Shown here: positions 12,622 through 21,458 of the stretch, piece after piece
Numbering within the stretch: position 1 is the first letter of the stretch
Layout: each line of letters opens with the position of its first letter
From: an uncultured Marinicella sp.
GTDB lineage: Bacteria > Pseudomonadota > Gammaproteobacteria > Xanthomonadales > Marinicellaceae
NCBI GenBank assembly: GCA_947502925.1
Contig: CANNBS010000002.1
Location: forward strand, 151,079 to 215,078
Direction of reading: 5' to 3'
DNA length: 64,000 bases
Program-made: the position numbers and the translations under genes
The notes under the pieces: generated by a model
Told to the model about the DNA's origin: nothing
The model's database searches: none
Seen by the model: the letters and a program-made list of their open reading frames with translations, nothing else

Positions 12622-12930
12622 TTTTCACTTAAGATCATATTGCTATTTTTTCATTACAATAACCTTTAAATAGTAGTGGATACCAAGTTAACCACTTTGA
12701 TAGGAAATTAACCAGTTTAGTTGTCAGAAGTTAATGACTTTAGTTGGGCATCCAACTGAAATTTTAGTTCTATATATTACCCATCTAAATATGCGCATAA
12801 TATATATTATGTTAAATTATGGATTGATATATGGTTAAAGTATATTATTAGGTTATTAGTCTAACTAACTGTCATTACAGCTATTATTAAAACTTAAAGT
12901 GAATTATAGGCCTGTTTTAAGGTCGTGGAA
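12622..12930. other. 309-bp A+T-rich intergenic with three short direct repeats
   Basis: No gene is seen. Three related 14-mers occur at 12685-12698, 12705-12718 and 12728-12741 (AAGTTAACCACTTT, AAATTAACCAGTTT, AAGTTAATGACTTT), spaced 20 and 23 bp. The rest is A+T-rich. It marks the boundary between the accessory island and the riboflavin operon. Confidence 0.5.
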
Positions 12931-13509
12931 TTAATCCAGGTGTTTAAATCGGTTTCTTTTGGTGTCGATGTAACGTTTGTTGTGTGGATTTTGACCGACA
13001 TGCAATGGAATGCGTTTATGGACGGTAATGCCCTGAGATTCTAAGGCTTCAATTTTGTCGGGATTATTGGTCATGAGATCGACCTGTTTGATCTTAAGGT
13101 GAGCAAACACCTCTTTGAGCATGCCGTAGTCGCGACTGTCGGCGGCGTGACCGAGTTGGATATTCGCATCAAACGTATCGAGACCCTGGTCCTGGAGTTG
13201 GTAGGCTTTGATTTTTTCAGTGAGTCCGATGCCCCGACCTTCCTGACGCAGATAGATTAAGACGCCCTGACCTTTCTTTTGGATGGCTTGCATGGCGTGT
13301 GCCAGTTGTGGTCCGCAATCACAGCGTAAACTGAATAAACCATCTCCTGTGAGGCACTCAGAATGAATTCTGGTGAGGACAACATCGCTTTCAGTCAAGC
13401 TGCCCATCACCAGCGCCAAGTGCTCCTGGTCATTGTGTTCGAAGACATGAACCTGAAAAGTGCCGAATTCAGTGGGTAATTCTGCCTGTGAGATAAACGT
13501 TAAACTCAT
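12931..13509 (-). CDS. ribA: GTP cyclohydrolase II
   Basis: This 192-residue enzyme opens GTP to 2,5-diamino-6-ribosylamino-pyrimidinone phosphate, the first step of riboflavin synthesis. The zinc site is intact in HSECLTGDGLFSLRCDCG (C52, C63, C65), followed by the GTP-binding LRQEGRGIGL and the DYG and TNNP motifs. Size matches stand-alone RibA. It is the last gene of the rib operon and overlaps ribH by 4 bp. It supplies the activity that the degenerate C-terminal domain of the upstream RibB protein appears to have lost. Confidence 0.96.
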   Translation of the reverse strand: MSLTFISQAELPTEFGTFQVHVFEHNDQEHLALVMGSLTESDVVLTRIHSECLTGDGLFSLRCDCGPQLAHAMQAIQKKGQGVLIYLRQEGRGIGLTEKIKAYQLQDQGLDTFDANIQLGHAADSRDYGMLKEVFAHLKIKQVDLMTNNPDKIEALESQGITVHKRIPLHVGQNPHNKRYIDTKRNRFKHLD

Positions 13510-13940
13510 CTTTTCAGGGTTTTCTTCAATTCAAGCAAGCTGACGACTGCATGGGCTGCTTCATTACCTTTGTTGTGTTTACCCATGGATTCATCTTCAC
13601 ATGATCTGGCCAGTGCCTGGTTTTCATTTTCAACGGTTAAAATACCGTTGCCGATGGGGATGTTGTGTTTCAGTGATACGTCCATGATGCCTTTAGCGCT
13701 TTCCTGACAAACATAGTCAAAATGTGCTGTTTCGCCACGAATAACGGCACCGAGGGCAATTAAGCCGTCAAATTGTTCGGTTTCAGCCAGCATTTGGCAA
13801 GCCAGAGGGATTTCTAATGCGCCGGCGACTTCAAAATACTGAAAATCGATGTCTTTGCCGGCTAAGTAACGGGTTGCGCCTTCATATAAGCCATCAATAA
13901 TATGCTTGTAGTAGGGCGCTAATATAATGCCAATATTCAT
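13506..13940 (-). CDS. ribH: 6,7-dimethyl-8-ribityllumazine synthase
   Basis: The 144-residue protein condenses the ribityl-diaminopyrimidine with dihydroxybutanone phosphate. Family motifs are present: FEVAGALEIPL, ALGAVIRGETAHFDYV and GILTVENENQA with the expected residues of the active site. It assembles into an icosahedral or pentameric shell in known members. It lies 2 bp after the ribB gene and overlaps ribA by 4 bp in the same operon. No nusB gene follows, unlike in Escherichia coli. Confidence 0.96.
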   Translation of the reverse strand: MNIGIILAPYYKHIIDGLYEGATRYLAGKDIDFQYFEVAGALEIPLACQMLAETEQFDGLIALGAVIRGETAHFDYVCQESAKGIMDVSLKHNIPIGNGILTVENENQALARSCEDESMGKHNKGNEAAHAVVSLLELKKTLKR

Positions 13941-13942
13941 AT

Positions 13943-15034
13943 TTATTTCTCGTATTTAAGGTATTCTGAGATATTTAATCCAAAACCAGAAAGCGCAGGA
14001 TATCGCGCTTCGGGGCTCATTAATTGCATTTCACCAACGTTTAAATCTTTAAGAATCTGGGAACCAACACCAACATTCTGATAGACGGATTCTCGCTTTT
14101 GTTGGCTGTTGTTTTGTTCATCGATATCTATCGGTACAGATTCGTTACTATTCAGAATAACTAAAACGCCCTCCCCGCGATCTGCTATGGTTTTCATGGC
14201 CCGTTGTGCTGTCCAGTAGTTGTCATTTGAGTCTAAGCCGCGTAGTTCACGAAAAAAATGACCAAACTGGACACGTACCGGTACTGGTTTGTCGACTTGT
14301 AAATCACCCCGGTAAAAAGCCAGATGTTCGCAGTTGGCAATGGCATCGCGGTATTTTTTAACCTGAAAAGTACCCCATTGGGTTTCATACTCAAATTCGT
14401 CCTCAACTGTCACCGTGGTTTCGTGCATGGAGCGGTATTCAATGAGATCGGCAATGGTACCGATTTTAATGTCATGTTGTTTGGCAAACGACATTAAATC
14501 ATCGCGGCGCGCCATGGAACCATCTTCGTTCATGATTTCCACAATGACGGCAGCCGGTGTACGGCCGGCTAACAAGGCCATATCACAACCGGCCTCGGTG
14601 TGTCCGGCTCTGGACAGCACCCCGCCCGGCTCCGCCATCAGCGGAAAAATATGGCCCGGCATCACCAAATCATCGGGTTTGGCGTTAACGTCAACGGCAT
14701 CAATAATGGTTTTATAACGGTCATAGGCCGAAATACCGGTGGTGATACCATGGGCGGCATCAATCGATACAGTAAAATTGGTCGCTAATTGTGCGGTATT
14801 TTCATGCACCATCAGTGGTAATTTAAGTTGCTCGCATTTTTCCCGGGTTAAGGTTAGACAGATTAAGCCACGGGCATGTTTGGTCATAAAATTAACCACT
14901 TCCGGCGTGATGGCATTGGCCGCAATAATTAAATCACCTTCGTTCTCGCGTTCCTCATCATCCATCATGATGATCATTTTGCCGGCTTTGATATCTTCAA
15001 TCAGCTCGGCCGTACTATTAAGTTTAAGAGACAT
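13943..15034 (-). CDS. ribB: 3,4-dihydroxy-2-butanone-4-phosphate synthase with degenerate GTP cyclohydrolase II-like domain
   Basis: Residues 1-200 form a canonical DHBP synthase (MMDDEERENEGDLIIAA, FMTKHARGLICL, RAGHTEAGCDMALLAG), which makes the four-carbon unit of riboflavin from ribulose 5-phosphate. Residues from about 210 to 363 align in layout with a GTP cyclohydrolase II domain. The zinc-binding SECLTGDxFxSLRCDCG segment is absent, replaced by a sequence around VRVQFGHFFRELRGLD, and the LRQEGRG motif is not conserved. The second domain is therefore unlikely to hydrolyse GTP, which explains the separate ribA. It overlaps the upstream ribE by 11 bp. Confidence 0.93.
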   Translation of the reverse strand: MSLKLNSTAELIEDIKAGKMIIMMDDEERENEGDLIIAANAITPEVVNFMTKHARGLICLTLTREKCEQLKLPLMVHENTAQLATNFTVSIDAAHGITTGISAYDRYKTIIDAVDVNAKPDDLVMPGHIFPLMAEPGGVLSRAGHTEAGCDMALLAGRTPAAVIVEIMNEDGSMARRDDLMSFAKQHDIKIGTIADLIEYRSMHETTVTVEDEFEYETQWGTFQVKKYRDAIANCEHLAFYRGDLQVDKPVPVRVQFGHFFRELRGLDSNDNYWTAQRAMKTIADRGEGVLVILNSNESVPIDIDEQNNSQQKRESVYQNVGVGSQILKDLNVGEMQLMSPEARYPALSGFGLNISEYLKYEK

Positions 15035-15629
15035 TCTTTTCCTGTATCATTTTTTCGGCGTATCGCGCCATAATATCAATTTCAAAGTTGACCTGATGGT
15101 CCACCTGAATGGTACTTAAATTGGTGGCTTCAAGGGTATGTGGAATCAAATTAACATTGAACCGGTTACCGTCAACAGTATTGACGGTTAAACTGACACC
15201 ATTCAAAGTAATGGATCCTTTTGGAACGATGTAACGTTTAAATTCAGTCGGTATCTGAAAGGTAAAAACTTCACTGCGCGCTTCTGATTCACGGTTAATA
15301 CATTGGGCCAGCCCATCCACATGGCCACTGACCAAATGTCCACCCAAAGGTGTTTGTAGTGTTAATGCCGGCTCGATATTGACCGCTTGACCGGCGCGCC
15401 AGTCATTGACTGATGTTTTGCGAACGGTTTCCAGAGAAACATCCACCGCCACCACATCATCCTGTCGTTCAACCACAGTTAAACAGACACCGTCCATGGC
15501 AATCGAATCACCGACTTGAATGCGGTCATAATCGCTTAGGCCGGTTTTGATGTGAAACCGCAGATCGCCCTGCTCCTGGGTATTGTGTTCGATGACTTCA
15601 CCGATGCTTTGTATAATTCCGGTAAACAT
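15024..15629 (-). CDS. ribE: Riboflavin synthase alpha subunit
   Basis: This 201-residue protein shows the two tandem lumazine-binding barrels of the family: MFTGIIQSIGEV starts the first and HLVSGHVDGLAQ the second, each followed by the NGVCLTV-type motif (MDGVCLTVV and LNGVSLTVN). It dismutates two lumazines to riboflavin. It sits 1 bp from ribD and overlaps ribB, consistent with one transcript. Confidence 0.96.
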   Translation of the reverse strand: MFTGIIQSIGEVIEHNTQEQGDLRFHIKTGLSDYDRIQVGDSIAMDGVCLTVVERQDDVVAVDVSLETVRKTSVNDWRAGQAVNIEPALTLQTPLGGHLVSGHVDGLAQCINRESEARSEVFTFQIPTEFKRYIVPKGSITLNGVSLTVNTVDGNRFNVNLIPHTLEATNLSTIQVDHQVNFEIDIMARYAEKMIQEKNVS

Positions 15630-15630
15630 A

Positions 15631-16758
15631 TTATTTTTTGTTTAAGGTCGCACGCAGGCGCCAGTCCTGTCCAAATGGCTTCATTGAGATGGTGTGGATA
15701 TGGAGTCTGTCGGCCATTTTATCAATGTGAAAATCCAATAAAGGTCGACCTGAAGCGCCCATCAGGACCGGTGCGGTGTAAATCACCAGTTCATCCACCA
15801 GATTGGCTTTGACAAAAGCCCCGGCTAAAGTCGCCCCGGCTTCTACCAACACCTCATTAATACCCTGTTCGCCTAAATAAGCCAATACCGCGGCTAAATC
15901 AACGCGCTGATCCTTTCCCGGCATTGTCTTAACTTCACAGCCAATCTCTCGAAAGGCATTTTTCTGTTCATCTGAAGCCCCGGCACACACCAGCAGAACC
16001 GGCTGTTGCTGTAAAATCTTAGCGTTTAATGGCGTTCGTAACCGGCTGTCAATAATGACGCGCAGTGGTTGTTGTTCTGCGAAAAAATGCGGTTTGTTCT
16101 TATCATTGTCGGGCAAATCATCAGGACGAACCGTTAAGCGACAATCATCCTGAAGCACGGTTTCAACACCGGTGATAATGGCGCCACTTCTGGCACGCCA
16201 GTGCTGAACATCACGTCTGGCGGCTTCGCCGGTAATCCAGTAACTCTCGCCGCTGGCCATGGCGGTTCGGCCATCGATGGATTGGGCTAACTTACAACGA
16301 ACAAAAGGTAATTGATGTTGCATACGTTTAAAAAAACCGGCATTCAGATCATCACCCAATTCAACTAAAACCCCGGTGGTCACTTCAATACCAGCCTCTT
16401 TAAGTTGCTTAATACCCTGCCCGCCGACCAGCGCATTAGGATCAGTATTTGCCACCACCACCCGCGCCACACCGGCATCGATTAATGCCTGGCTGCACGG
16501 TGGTGTTTTGCCGTGATGACAGCAAGGTTCTAAGGTGACATAGGCGGTGCTGCCTTGAGCCTGATTTCCGGCCTGTTGTAAGGCATGGACTTCAGCGTGC
16601 GGCTCGCCGGGTTTTAAATGGAATCCTTCACCTATAATCCGGCCGTCTTTAACCAGCACACAACCCACGCGCGGATTTTCACCGGTGGTGAACAGTCCTT
16701 GCTCAGCCAGTTCGAAGGCTTTTTCCATGTATTTTAAATCTTCGCGCTTGTGATTCAT
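15631..16758 (-). CDS. ribD: Bifunctional riboflavin deaminase/reductase RibD
   Basis: The N-terminal deaminase (about residues 1-145) has the zinc motif HAE (H54, E56) and PCCHHGKTPPC (C79, C88). The C-terminal reductase (about 146-375) begins PFVRCKLAQSIDGRTA and includes WITGEAAR and the late GGATL-like EAGATLAGAF. The two domains carry out steps two and three of riboflavin synthesis. It is the first gene of the operon ribD-ribE-ribB-ribH-ribA and is divergent from nadC across 65 bp. No FMN riboswitch fits in that space. Confidence 0.96.
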   Translation of the reverse strand: MNHKREDLKYMEKAFELAEQGLFTTGENPRVGCVLVKDGRIIGEGFHLKPGEPHAEVHALQQAGNQAQGSTAYVTLEPCCHHGKTPPCSQALIDAGVARVVVANTDPNALVGGQGIKQLKEAGIEVTTGVLVELGDDLNAGFFKRMQHQLPFVRCKLAQSIDGRTAMASGESYWITGEAARRDVQHWRARSGAIITGVETVLQDDCRLTVRPDDLPDNDKNKPHFFAEQQPLRVIIDSRLRTPLNAKILQQQPVLLVCAGASDEQKNAFREIGCEVKTMPGKDQRVDLAAVLAYLGEQGINEVLVEAGATLAGAFVKANLVDELVIYTAPVLMGASGRPLLDFHIDKMADRLHIHTISMKPFGQDWRLRATLNKK

Positions 16759-16779
16759 GGCGTGCTTTACGATAATGTC

Positions 16780-16794
16780 CGGATTGCAAATCCG
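16780..16794. promoter_or_regulatory. 15-bp inverted repeat between ribD and nadC
   Basis: CGGATTGCAAATCCG is a perfect 6-bp inverted repeat with a 3-bp centre in the 65-bp divergent intergenic region, 22 bp from the ribD start and 30 bp from the nadC start. It could be an operator or be chance. Confidence 0.3.
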
Positions 16795-16823
16795 CTATTT
16801 TAACAGTTATTAAAACAAACACC

Positions 16824-17651
16824 ATGAATCCAACACTTTACCGACCGATAATCGCGGCGGCACTGGCCGAAGACATTCGTCATCAGGACATCACCGGCGC
16901 CGGTATTTTTTCCGCGCAGGATCAATGTAAAGCCCGCTTAATCGCCAAAGACAGTGGTATCGCGGCGGGGCTCGCAGTTTTTAAAGAAACATTTTTATTA
17001 CATGATGCCCTTATTAAGGTAGATCTGAAAGTGGCTGATGGCGATTCCATTTCTACCAAAGACATTGTTGCTGAGATTTCAGGGCCTGTGCAATCAGTCC
17101 TGGCTGCCGAACGGGTGGCTTTAAATTTATTACAACGCATGAGCGGCATCGCCAGCTTAACCCGCCGGTTTGTGGATTTATGCGCCGGAAAAAGTCGTAT
17201 TCTGGACACCCGCAAAACCGCGCCGAATTTACGGGTGCTGGATAAATGGGCGGTGCGCCTCGGGGGTGGCCTGAATCATCGCATGGGCTTGTATGATATG
17301 GCGATGCTGAAAGAAAACCACATCAAAGCCGCCGGTGGCATTGAAAACGCGGTGAAAAAGCTGTGTGATTTTCATGATGATGCTGTTCTTATCGAGGTCG
17401 AAGTCACCAACTTAGACGAGCTCAAACAAGCGCTCGCCTGTGATGTCTATCGCATTATGCTGGACAATATGTCCAATGATGAGATGCGAAAAGCCGTGGC
17501 CATAGCAGCCGGCAAAACGCCTCTGGAAGCCTCCGGGAATGTGGATTTAGAGACTGTCGCGGAGATTGCCGCCACCGGTGTGGACTTTATCTCGGTCGGC
17601 GCCCTCACCCACTCGGTAAAAGCCCTTGACTACAGTTTATTGGTGCAATAA
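16824..17651 (+). CDS. nadC: Nicotinate-nucleotide pyrophosphorylase (carboxylating)
   Basis: The 275-residue protein converts quinolinate and PRPP to nicotinate mononucleotide. Visible family motifs include LAAERVALNLLQRMSGIA, ILDTRKTAPNLRVLDKWAV (RKT), GGGLNHRMGLYDMAMLKENH and a C-terminal EASGNVDLETV with GVDFISVGALTHS. It heads a three-gene NAD operon: its stop is directly followed by the nadE start, and nadE overlaps nadD. Confidence 0.96.
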   Translation: MNPTLYRPIIAAALAEDIRHQDITGAGIFSAQDQCKARLIAKDSGIAAGLAVFKETFLLHDALIKVDLKVADGDSISTKDIVAEISGPVQSVLAAERVALNLLQRMSGIASLTRRFVDLCAGKSRILDTRKTAPNLRVLDKWAVRLGGGLNHRMGLYDMAMLKENHIKAAGGIENAVKKLCDFHDDAVLIEVEVTNLDELKQALACDVYRIMLDNMSNDEMRKAVAIAAGKTPLEASGNVDLETVAEIAATGVDFISVGALTHSVKALDYSLLVQ

Positions 17652-19301
17652 ATGACAACCCAACAAAAGCACATAGCGCAAATGCGTATTTGCCTGGCGC
17701 AAATCAACACCACCGCCGGTGATATGCGCGGTAACCAACAACGTATTTTAAACGCCATTGAACAAGCCCAAAAAGACCACGCCGATATCATTGTTTTTCC
17801 GGAGCTGACAATCAGTGGCTATGGTTGTGGTGACTGGTTGTTACATGACTATTTTATCGGCGATTGTTTACAAGCGCTGCATGAAATTGTGCCCAAATGC
17901 ACGGATCTTGTCGCTGTTATCGGTTTGCCACGCACAGCTCCGGTGGGTGAAGATGGTCAGCCGCGTTGTTATAACAGTGCCGCGGTTATTCAGAACGGCC
18001 ATTTATTGGGTTTTTATGATAAACAAGCCCTGCCCAATTACCTGATTTTTGATGAAACCCGACACTTTGTCCCGGGATCAGGTGATGGTGTTTTTCAAAT
18101 CAACCTCAATAACAAAGAAATCTCATTGGGCGTCAGTATTTGCGAAGACCTGTGGCATCAGGCACAGGCAGTAAAAAATCAAGCCGATCAGGGTGCCGAT
18201 TTACTGGTTAATTTAGGTGCTTCACCCTATGTGTTGGGCAAACCCGTGCGGCGCCATCAACAGTTTGCGCAAACCGCCCGGCAGCTGAATACACCCCTGG
18301 TCTATGTGAATGCCATCGGCGGTCAGGATGATTTAATATTTGACGGTCATAGTGGTTTGGTGAATGGCCCTGACAGTGAGCTATTACCTGGCTTTAAAGA
18401 AGTCATCGAAACCCATGATATGGCGCACTTGAAGTCCACAACCGCCGATAATAATCCCTTATCGGATTTGTACAGCGCGCTGGTATTGGCTCTCAAGGAT
18501 TATGTTCGTAAAAATGGTTTTAGTGAGGTTATATTAGGGCTTTCCGGTGGTATTGACTCTGCTCTGGTGGTAACTTTAGCGGTCGATGCGCTGGGGGCAG
18601 ATAAAGTTCATGCCCTGCTCTTACCGAGTCAGTATTCATCAGATCATTCTGTGGATGATGCTCAAACACTGGCCGATAATCTTGGTATAAAGTCTGATAT
18701 TGTGCCCATAAAGAGCGGTCATGATGTCTTTGAAAATCAGCTCACACCTCACTTTGAGAATTATCATCGCGGCCTCACTGACGAAAATCTGCAAGCCAGA
18801 ATCCGGGGTTTATTGCTCATGGCTTTTTCCAATAATCAAAACCAACTGGTATTAGCCACCAGTAATAAAAGTGAATCCGCCGTTGGATACAGCACCCTTT
18901 ACGGTGATATGGTTGGAGGTTTTTCGCCGATAATTGATGTCTATAAAACACAAGTTTTTGCCTTGTGCCAATTCAGAAACGAACAGCAGCCGGTGATCCC
19001 TGAAAACATCATCACGAAGCCGCCATCCGCAGAATTGCGACCCGATCAGAAAGACAGCGACAGTCTGCCCGATTATGACATCCTCGATGCCATCTTAAAC
19101 GCCTACATCGAACAACGACAATCACCACAATCAATTGCCAAAGTCTTAGAGCTTGAGCAATCAGTGGTCATGGATGTAATCCAAAAAGTTAATCGCAGCG
19201 AATATAAGCGTTATCAGGCCGCCATTGGCCCGGCCGTGAGTGGTATGAAACTCGGCACCGATCGACGCATGCCCATGACTTTCCGTTACAACCATGAATA
19301 A
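17652..19301 (+). CDS. nadE: Glutamine-dependent NAD+ synthetase
   Basis: This 549-residue two-domain enzyme has an N-terminal nitrilase-type glutaminase with catalytic triad E51 (FPELTISGY), K124 (DKQALPNY) and C164 (VSICEDLW). Its C-terminal synthetase has the P-loop LGLSGGIDSALV, TSNKSE and GDMVGGFSPI. It amidates deamido-NAD with glutamine-derived ammonia. It begins immediately after the nadC stop. An alternative start is the Met at residue 11. Confidence 0.96.
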   Translation: MTTQQKHIAQMRICLAQINTTAGDMRGNQQRILNAIEQAQKDHADIIVFPELTISGYGCGDWLLHDYFIGDCLQALHEIVPKCTDLVAVIGLPRTAPVGEDGQPRCYNSAAVIQNGHLLGFYDKQALPNYLIFDETRHFVPGSGDGVFQINLNNKEISLGVSICEDLWHQAQAVKNQADQGADLLVNLGASPYVLGKPVRRHQQFAQTARQLNTPLVYVNAIGGQDDLIFDGHSGLVNGPDSELLPGFKEVIETHDMAHLKSTTADNNPLSDLYSALVLALKDYVRKNGFSEVILGLSGGIDSALVVTLAVDALGADKVHALLLPSQYSSDHSVDDAQTLADNLGIKSDIVPIKSGHDVFENQLTPHFENYHRGLTDENLQARIRGLLLMAFSNNQNQLVLATSNKSESAVGYSTLYGDMVGGFSPIIDVYKTQVFALCQFRNEQQPVIPENIITKPPSAELRPDQKDSDSLPDYDILDAILNAYIEQRQSPQSIAKVLELEQSVVMDVIQKVNRSEYKRYQAAIGPAVSGMKLGTDRRMPMTFRYNHE

Positions 19302-19953
19302 ACAAACAGACATCACCTGGGTGTACGGCCTCACCGCCGATCCCATTCACCGCGGCCACGAACAGGTCATTATAAACACCCTCAATAAAGCCGAAGAAAT
19401 GGGTTTAGAAACCACCGGCTTTATTCTGGTTCCGACCTACCGCCCCAATCTGATTGCCGATAAATCAGCGCCCATAGCCTCATTTGAACAACGCTTTGAC
19501 ATGTGCCGGTTGGTGGCCAATGACTTAAGCCGGGAATTGAAAACAGACATCACCGTCAGTGATATCGAAAAAACAATACACAGCGATCAACCCAGCTATA
19601 CTTTCAATACACTGGATGCCTTATCCAAAAATCATGACAATCTGATTCTGATTATCAGCAGCGACCATGCCCACGGCCACGCCCCGAAATTCAGGCAATG
19701 GCACCGCTGGCAGGATTTAATCAACCGCTTCGGTCTTATAGTTCACGAACGTCCCGGCCATCCCATAAACGACTGCTTCATCGAACACCTCAAAGAACAC
19801 AACCCAAATGTCTACGTCACCAAAAACCAACCGACCGTCGACATCTCATCCTCTCGATTGAGGCAGGCTTATGCTTATGGTGCTGAAGCTTCGGAAAAAC
19901 ATATTAATCCAGCGGTGGATAGCTATATTAAGAATTTTGAGTTGTATCAATAA
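19294..19953 (+). CDS. nadD: Nicotinate-nucleotide adenylyltransferase (NadD-like)
   Basis: The 219-residue nucleotidyltransferase has the family ATP motif in a variant form, GLTADPIHRGH (usually GGTFDPIHxGH), and the late ISSSRLR motif (usually ISSTxIR). It would convert nicotinate mononucleotide to deamido-NAD, the substrate of NadE. It overlaps nadE by 8 bp, so nadC-nadE-nadD covers the last three steps of NAD synthesis in one transcript. The variant first motif leaves some doubt about exact substrate. Confidence 0.85.
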   Translation: MNKQTDITWVYGLTADPIHRGHEQVIINTLNKAEEMGLETTGFILVPTYRPNLIADKSAPIASFEQRFDMCRLVANDLSRELKTDITVSDIEKTIHSDQPSYTFNTLDALSKNHDNLILIISSDHAHGHAPKFRQWHRWQDLINRFGLIVHERPGHPINDCFIEHLKEHNPNVYVTKNQPTVDISSSRLRQAYAYGAEASEKHINPAVDSYIKNFELYQ

Positions 19954-19995
19954 ACCACTTCTAAACACGCTACGTCATCCCTAAATAGAACATTC

Positions 19996-20100
19996 GTCAT
20001 CCTCGGGCTCGACCCGAGGATCTAATAAAATTTAAGATCACCATCAGAAACTAATGTCACGTCAAGTTAGGAGACCCTCGTGTCAAGCACGAGGGTGACA
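19996..20100. repeat. Pair of inverted CTCGGG-type palindromic repeats
   Basis: Copy one (19996-20023) reads GTCATCCTCGGGCTC then GACCCGAGGATCT. Copy two (20071-20100), in opposite orientation, reads GAGACCCTCGTGTC then AAGCACGAGGGTGACA. They belong to a dispersed family seen at least a dozen times in this window, always between genes. Confidence 0.75.
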
Positions 20101-20118
20101 TTAAGTTTTAAACATTCT

Positions 20119-21303
20119 TCAAAGCCCACTCAAAACCTCAGCCGCCTTGATTAAGGTCTCATCATGCTTGGCAAAGCACAAACGCACAACTTTATTATCC
20201 TTGTGATATTCTTCCAAGCTATCGGCCTGATAAAACGGGCTTAAGGGAATGGTGGCCACGCCGATTTCTTTGGTCAGCCAGTGACTAAATTCAAGGTCAT
20301 TTAAATCTGACACCGCTGAATAATCCAGCAGCAAAAAGTAGGTGCCTTGTGAGGGCAAAATTTCAAATCGCGAACCCTTAAGTGCATCGACCAGCAGGTC
20401 ACGCTTATGTTGATAAAAGTCGGACAACGCATCAATATGCTCAGGATGATTCTCCAGCATCGACGCAATGGCATGTTGGGCCGGGGTAAAGGAAGAAAAG
20501 GTCACGTATTGATGAATCTTTTTAAATTCTGTCATCAAGTACTCGGGCGCGACGCAGTATCCGAGTTTCCAGCCGGTGCAATGAAAGCTTTTGCCAAAAC
20601 TCGATATCACAAAAGACCGCTCAAATAAATCCGGATACCTGAGAACACTTTCATGCTGAAGGCCATCAAAAGTCATGTGCTCATAGACCTCATCACTGAT
20701 GACATACAAACCGTGTTCAAGAACGATGGCTTGCAGGGTTTCCAAATCACTTTGACTGAGCAAGGTTCCGGTTGGATTGTGCGGACTGTTAATCACAATC
20801 GCGCGGGTTTTATCATTAATCACTGCCCTCACCTGCTGCCAGTCGATGGCGTAATCGGGCGCCTGCATGGCAATATGCCGACAGACGCCACCGGCCAATT
20901 CAATGTCCGGTTCATAGGCATCATAAGCCGGATCAAAAACAATGACCTCATCACCGGGTCGAACAACGGTCTGAAAAGCCACCCATAACGCCTCGGTGGC
21001 ACCGGTGGTGACCGTGATGGTCTTCATTGGATCCAGACGTCGTGACTCATCTTTAATATAACAACGCTGCACCAAATCACCAATCTGCTGCAACAAATTC
21101 GGCAGACCGGGTGATGGCGCATATTGATTCATGCCATCACCAATGGCCTGGTTGATGGCGTCTTTCAGAAATACGGGGGTATCGAATTCAGGAAATCCCT
21201 GGGATAAATTAATGGCCTGATGTTGATGTGCCAGTATCGACATTTCAGTAAAAATACTGGTCCCCAAATGAGGTAACTTGCTTTGAAAGCTTGAATCAGT
21301 CAT
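20119..21303 (-). CDS. ybdL: PLP-dependent methionine aminotransferase (YbdL-like)
   Basis: The 394-residue fold-type I aminotransferase carries NPTG (176-179), DEVYEHM and the PLP lysine K238 in SSFGKSFHCTGWKLGY. That last motif is characteristic of the YbdL/KAT branch, which prefers methionine, histidine and aromatic amino acids. N-terminal INLSQGFPEF and MNQYAPSPGLPNL also fit. It is transcribed alone and separated from nadD by palindromic repeats. Confidence 0.9.
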   Translation of the reverse strand: MTDSSFQSKLPHLGTSIFTEMSILAHQHQAINLSQGFPEFDTPVFLKDAINQAIGDGMNQYAPSPGLPNLLQQIGDLVQRCYIKDESRRLDPMKTITVTTGATEALWVAFQTVVRPGDEVIVFDPAYDAYEPDIELAGGVCRHIAMQAPDYAIDWQQVRAVINDKTRAIVINSPHNPTGTLLSQSDLETLQAIVLEHGLYVISDEVYEHMTFDGLQHESVLRYPDLFERSFVISSFGKSFHCTGWKLGYCVAPEYLMTEFKKIHQYVTFSSFTPAQHAIASMLENHPEHIDALSDFYQHKRDLLVDALKGSRFEILPSQGTYFLLLDYSAVSDLNDLEFSHWLTKEIGVATIPLSPFYQADSLEEYHKDNKVVRLCFAKHDETLIKAAEVLSGL

Positions 21304-21458
21304 AACAATTGTGTGGTTAAATATTCTATGATAACAATATCAGCCCAGGTGTGCTAAACCCAAAGCAATACTTTATTGTTGTTTAATTTTAATACCAGTG
21401 AATAATTATATGATACCGTATACACGAATCAGATTCACAATAAGCAGGTAGGATTAAC

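Noticed and set aside
12685-12741. CRISPR-like short repeats
   Set aside because: Only three degenerate 14-bp units with 6-9-bp gaps; no spacers of constant size and no cas genes. Reported instead as possible binding sites.
16759-16823. FMN riboswitch before ribD
   Set aside because: The divergent region is only 65 bp and shows none of the conserved RFN-element blocks; there is no room for the aptamer.
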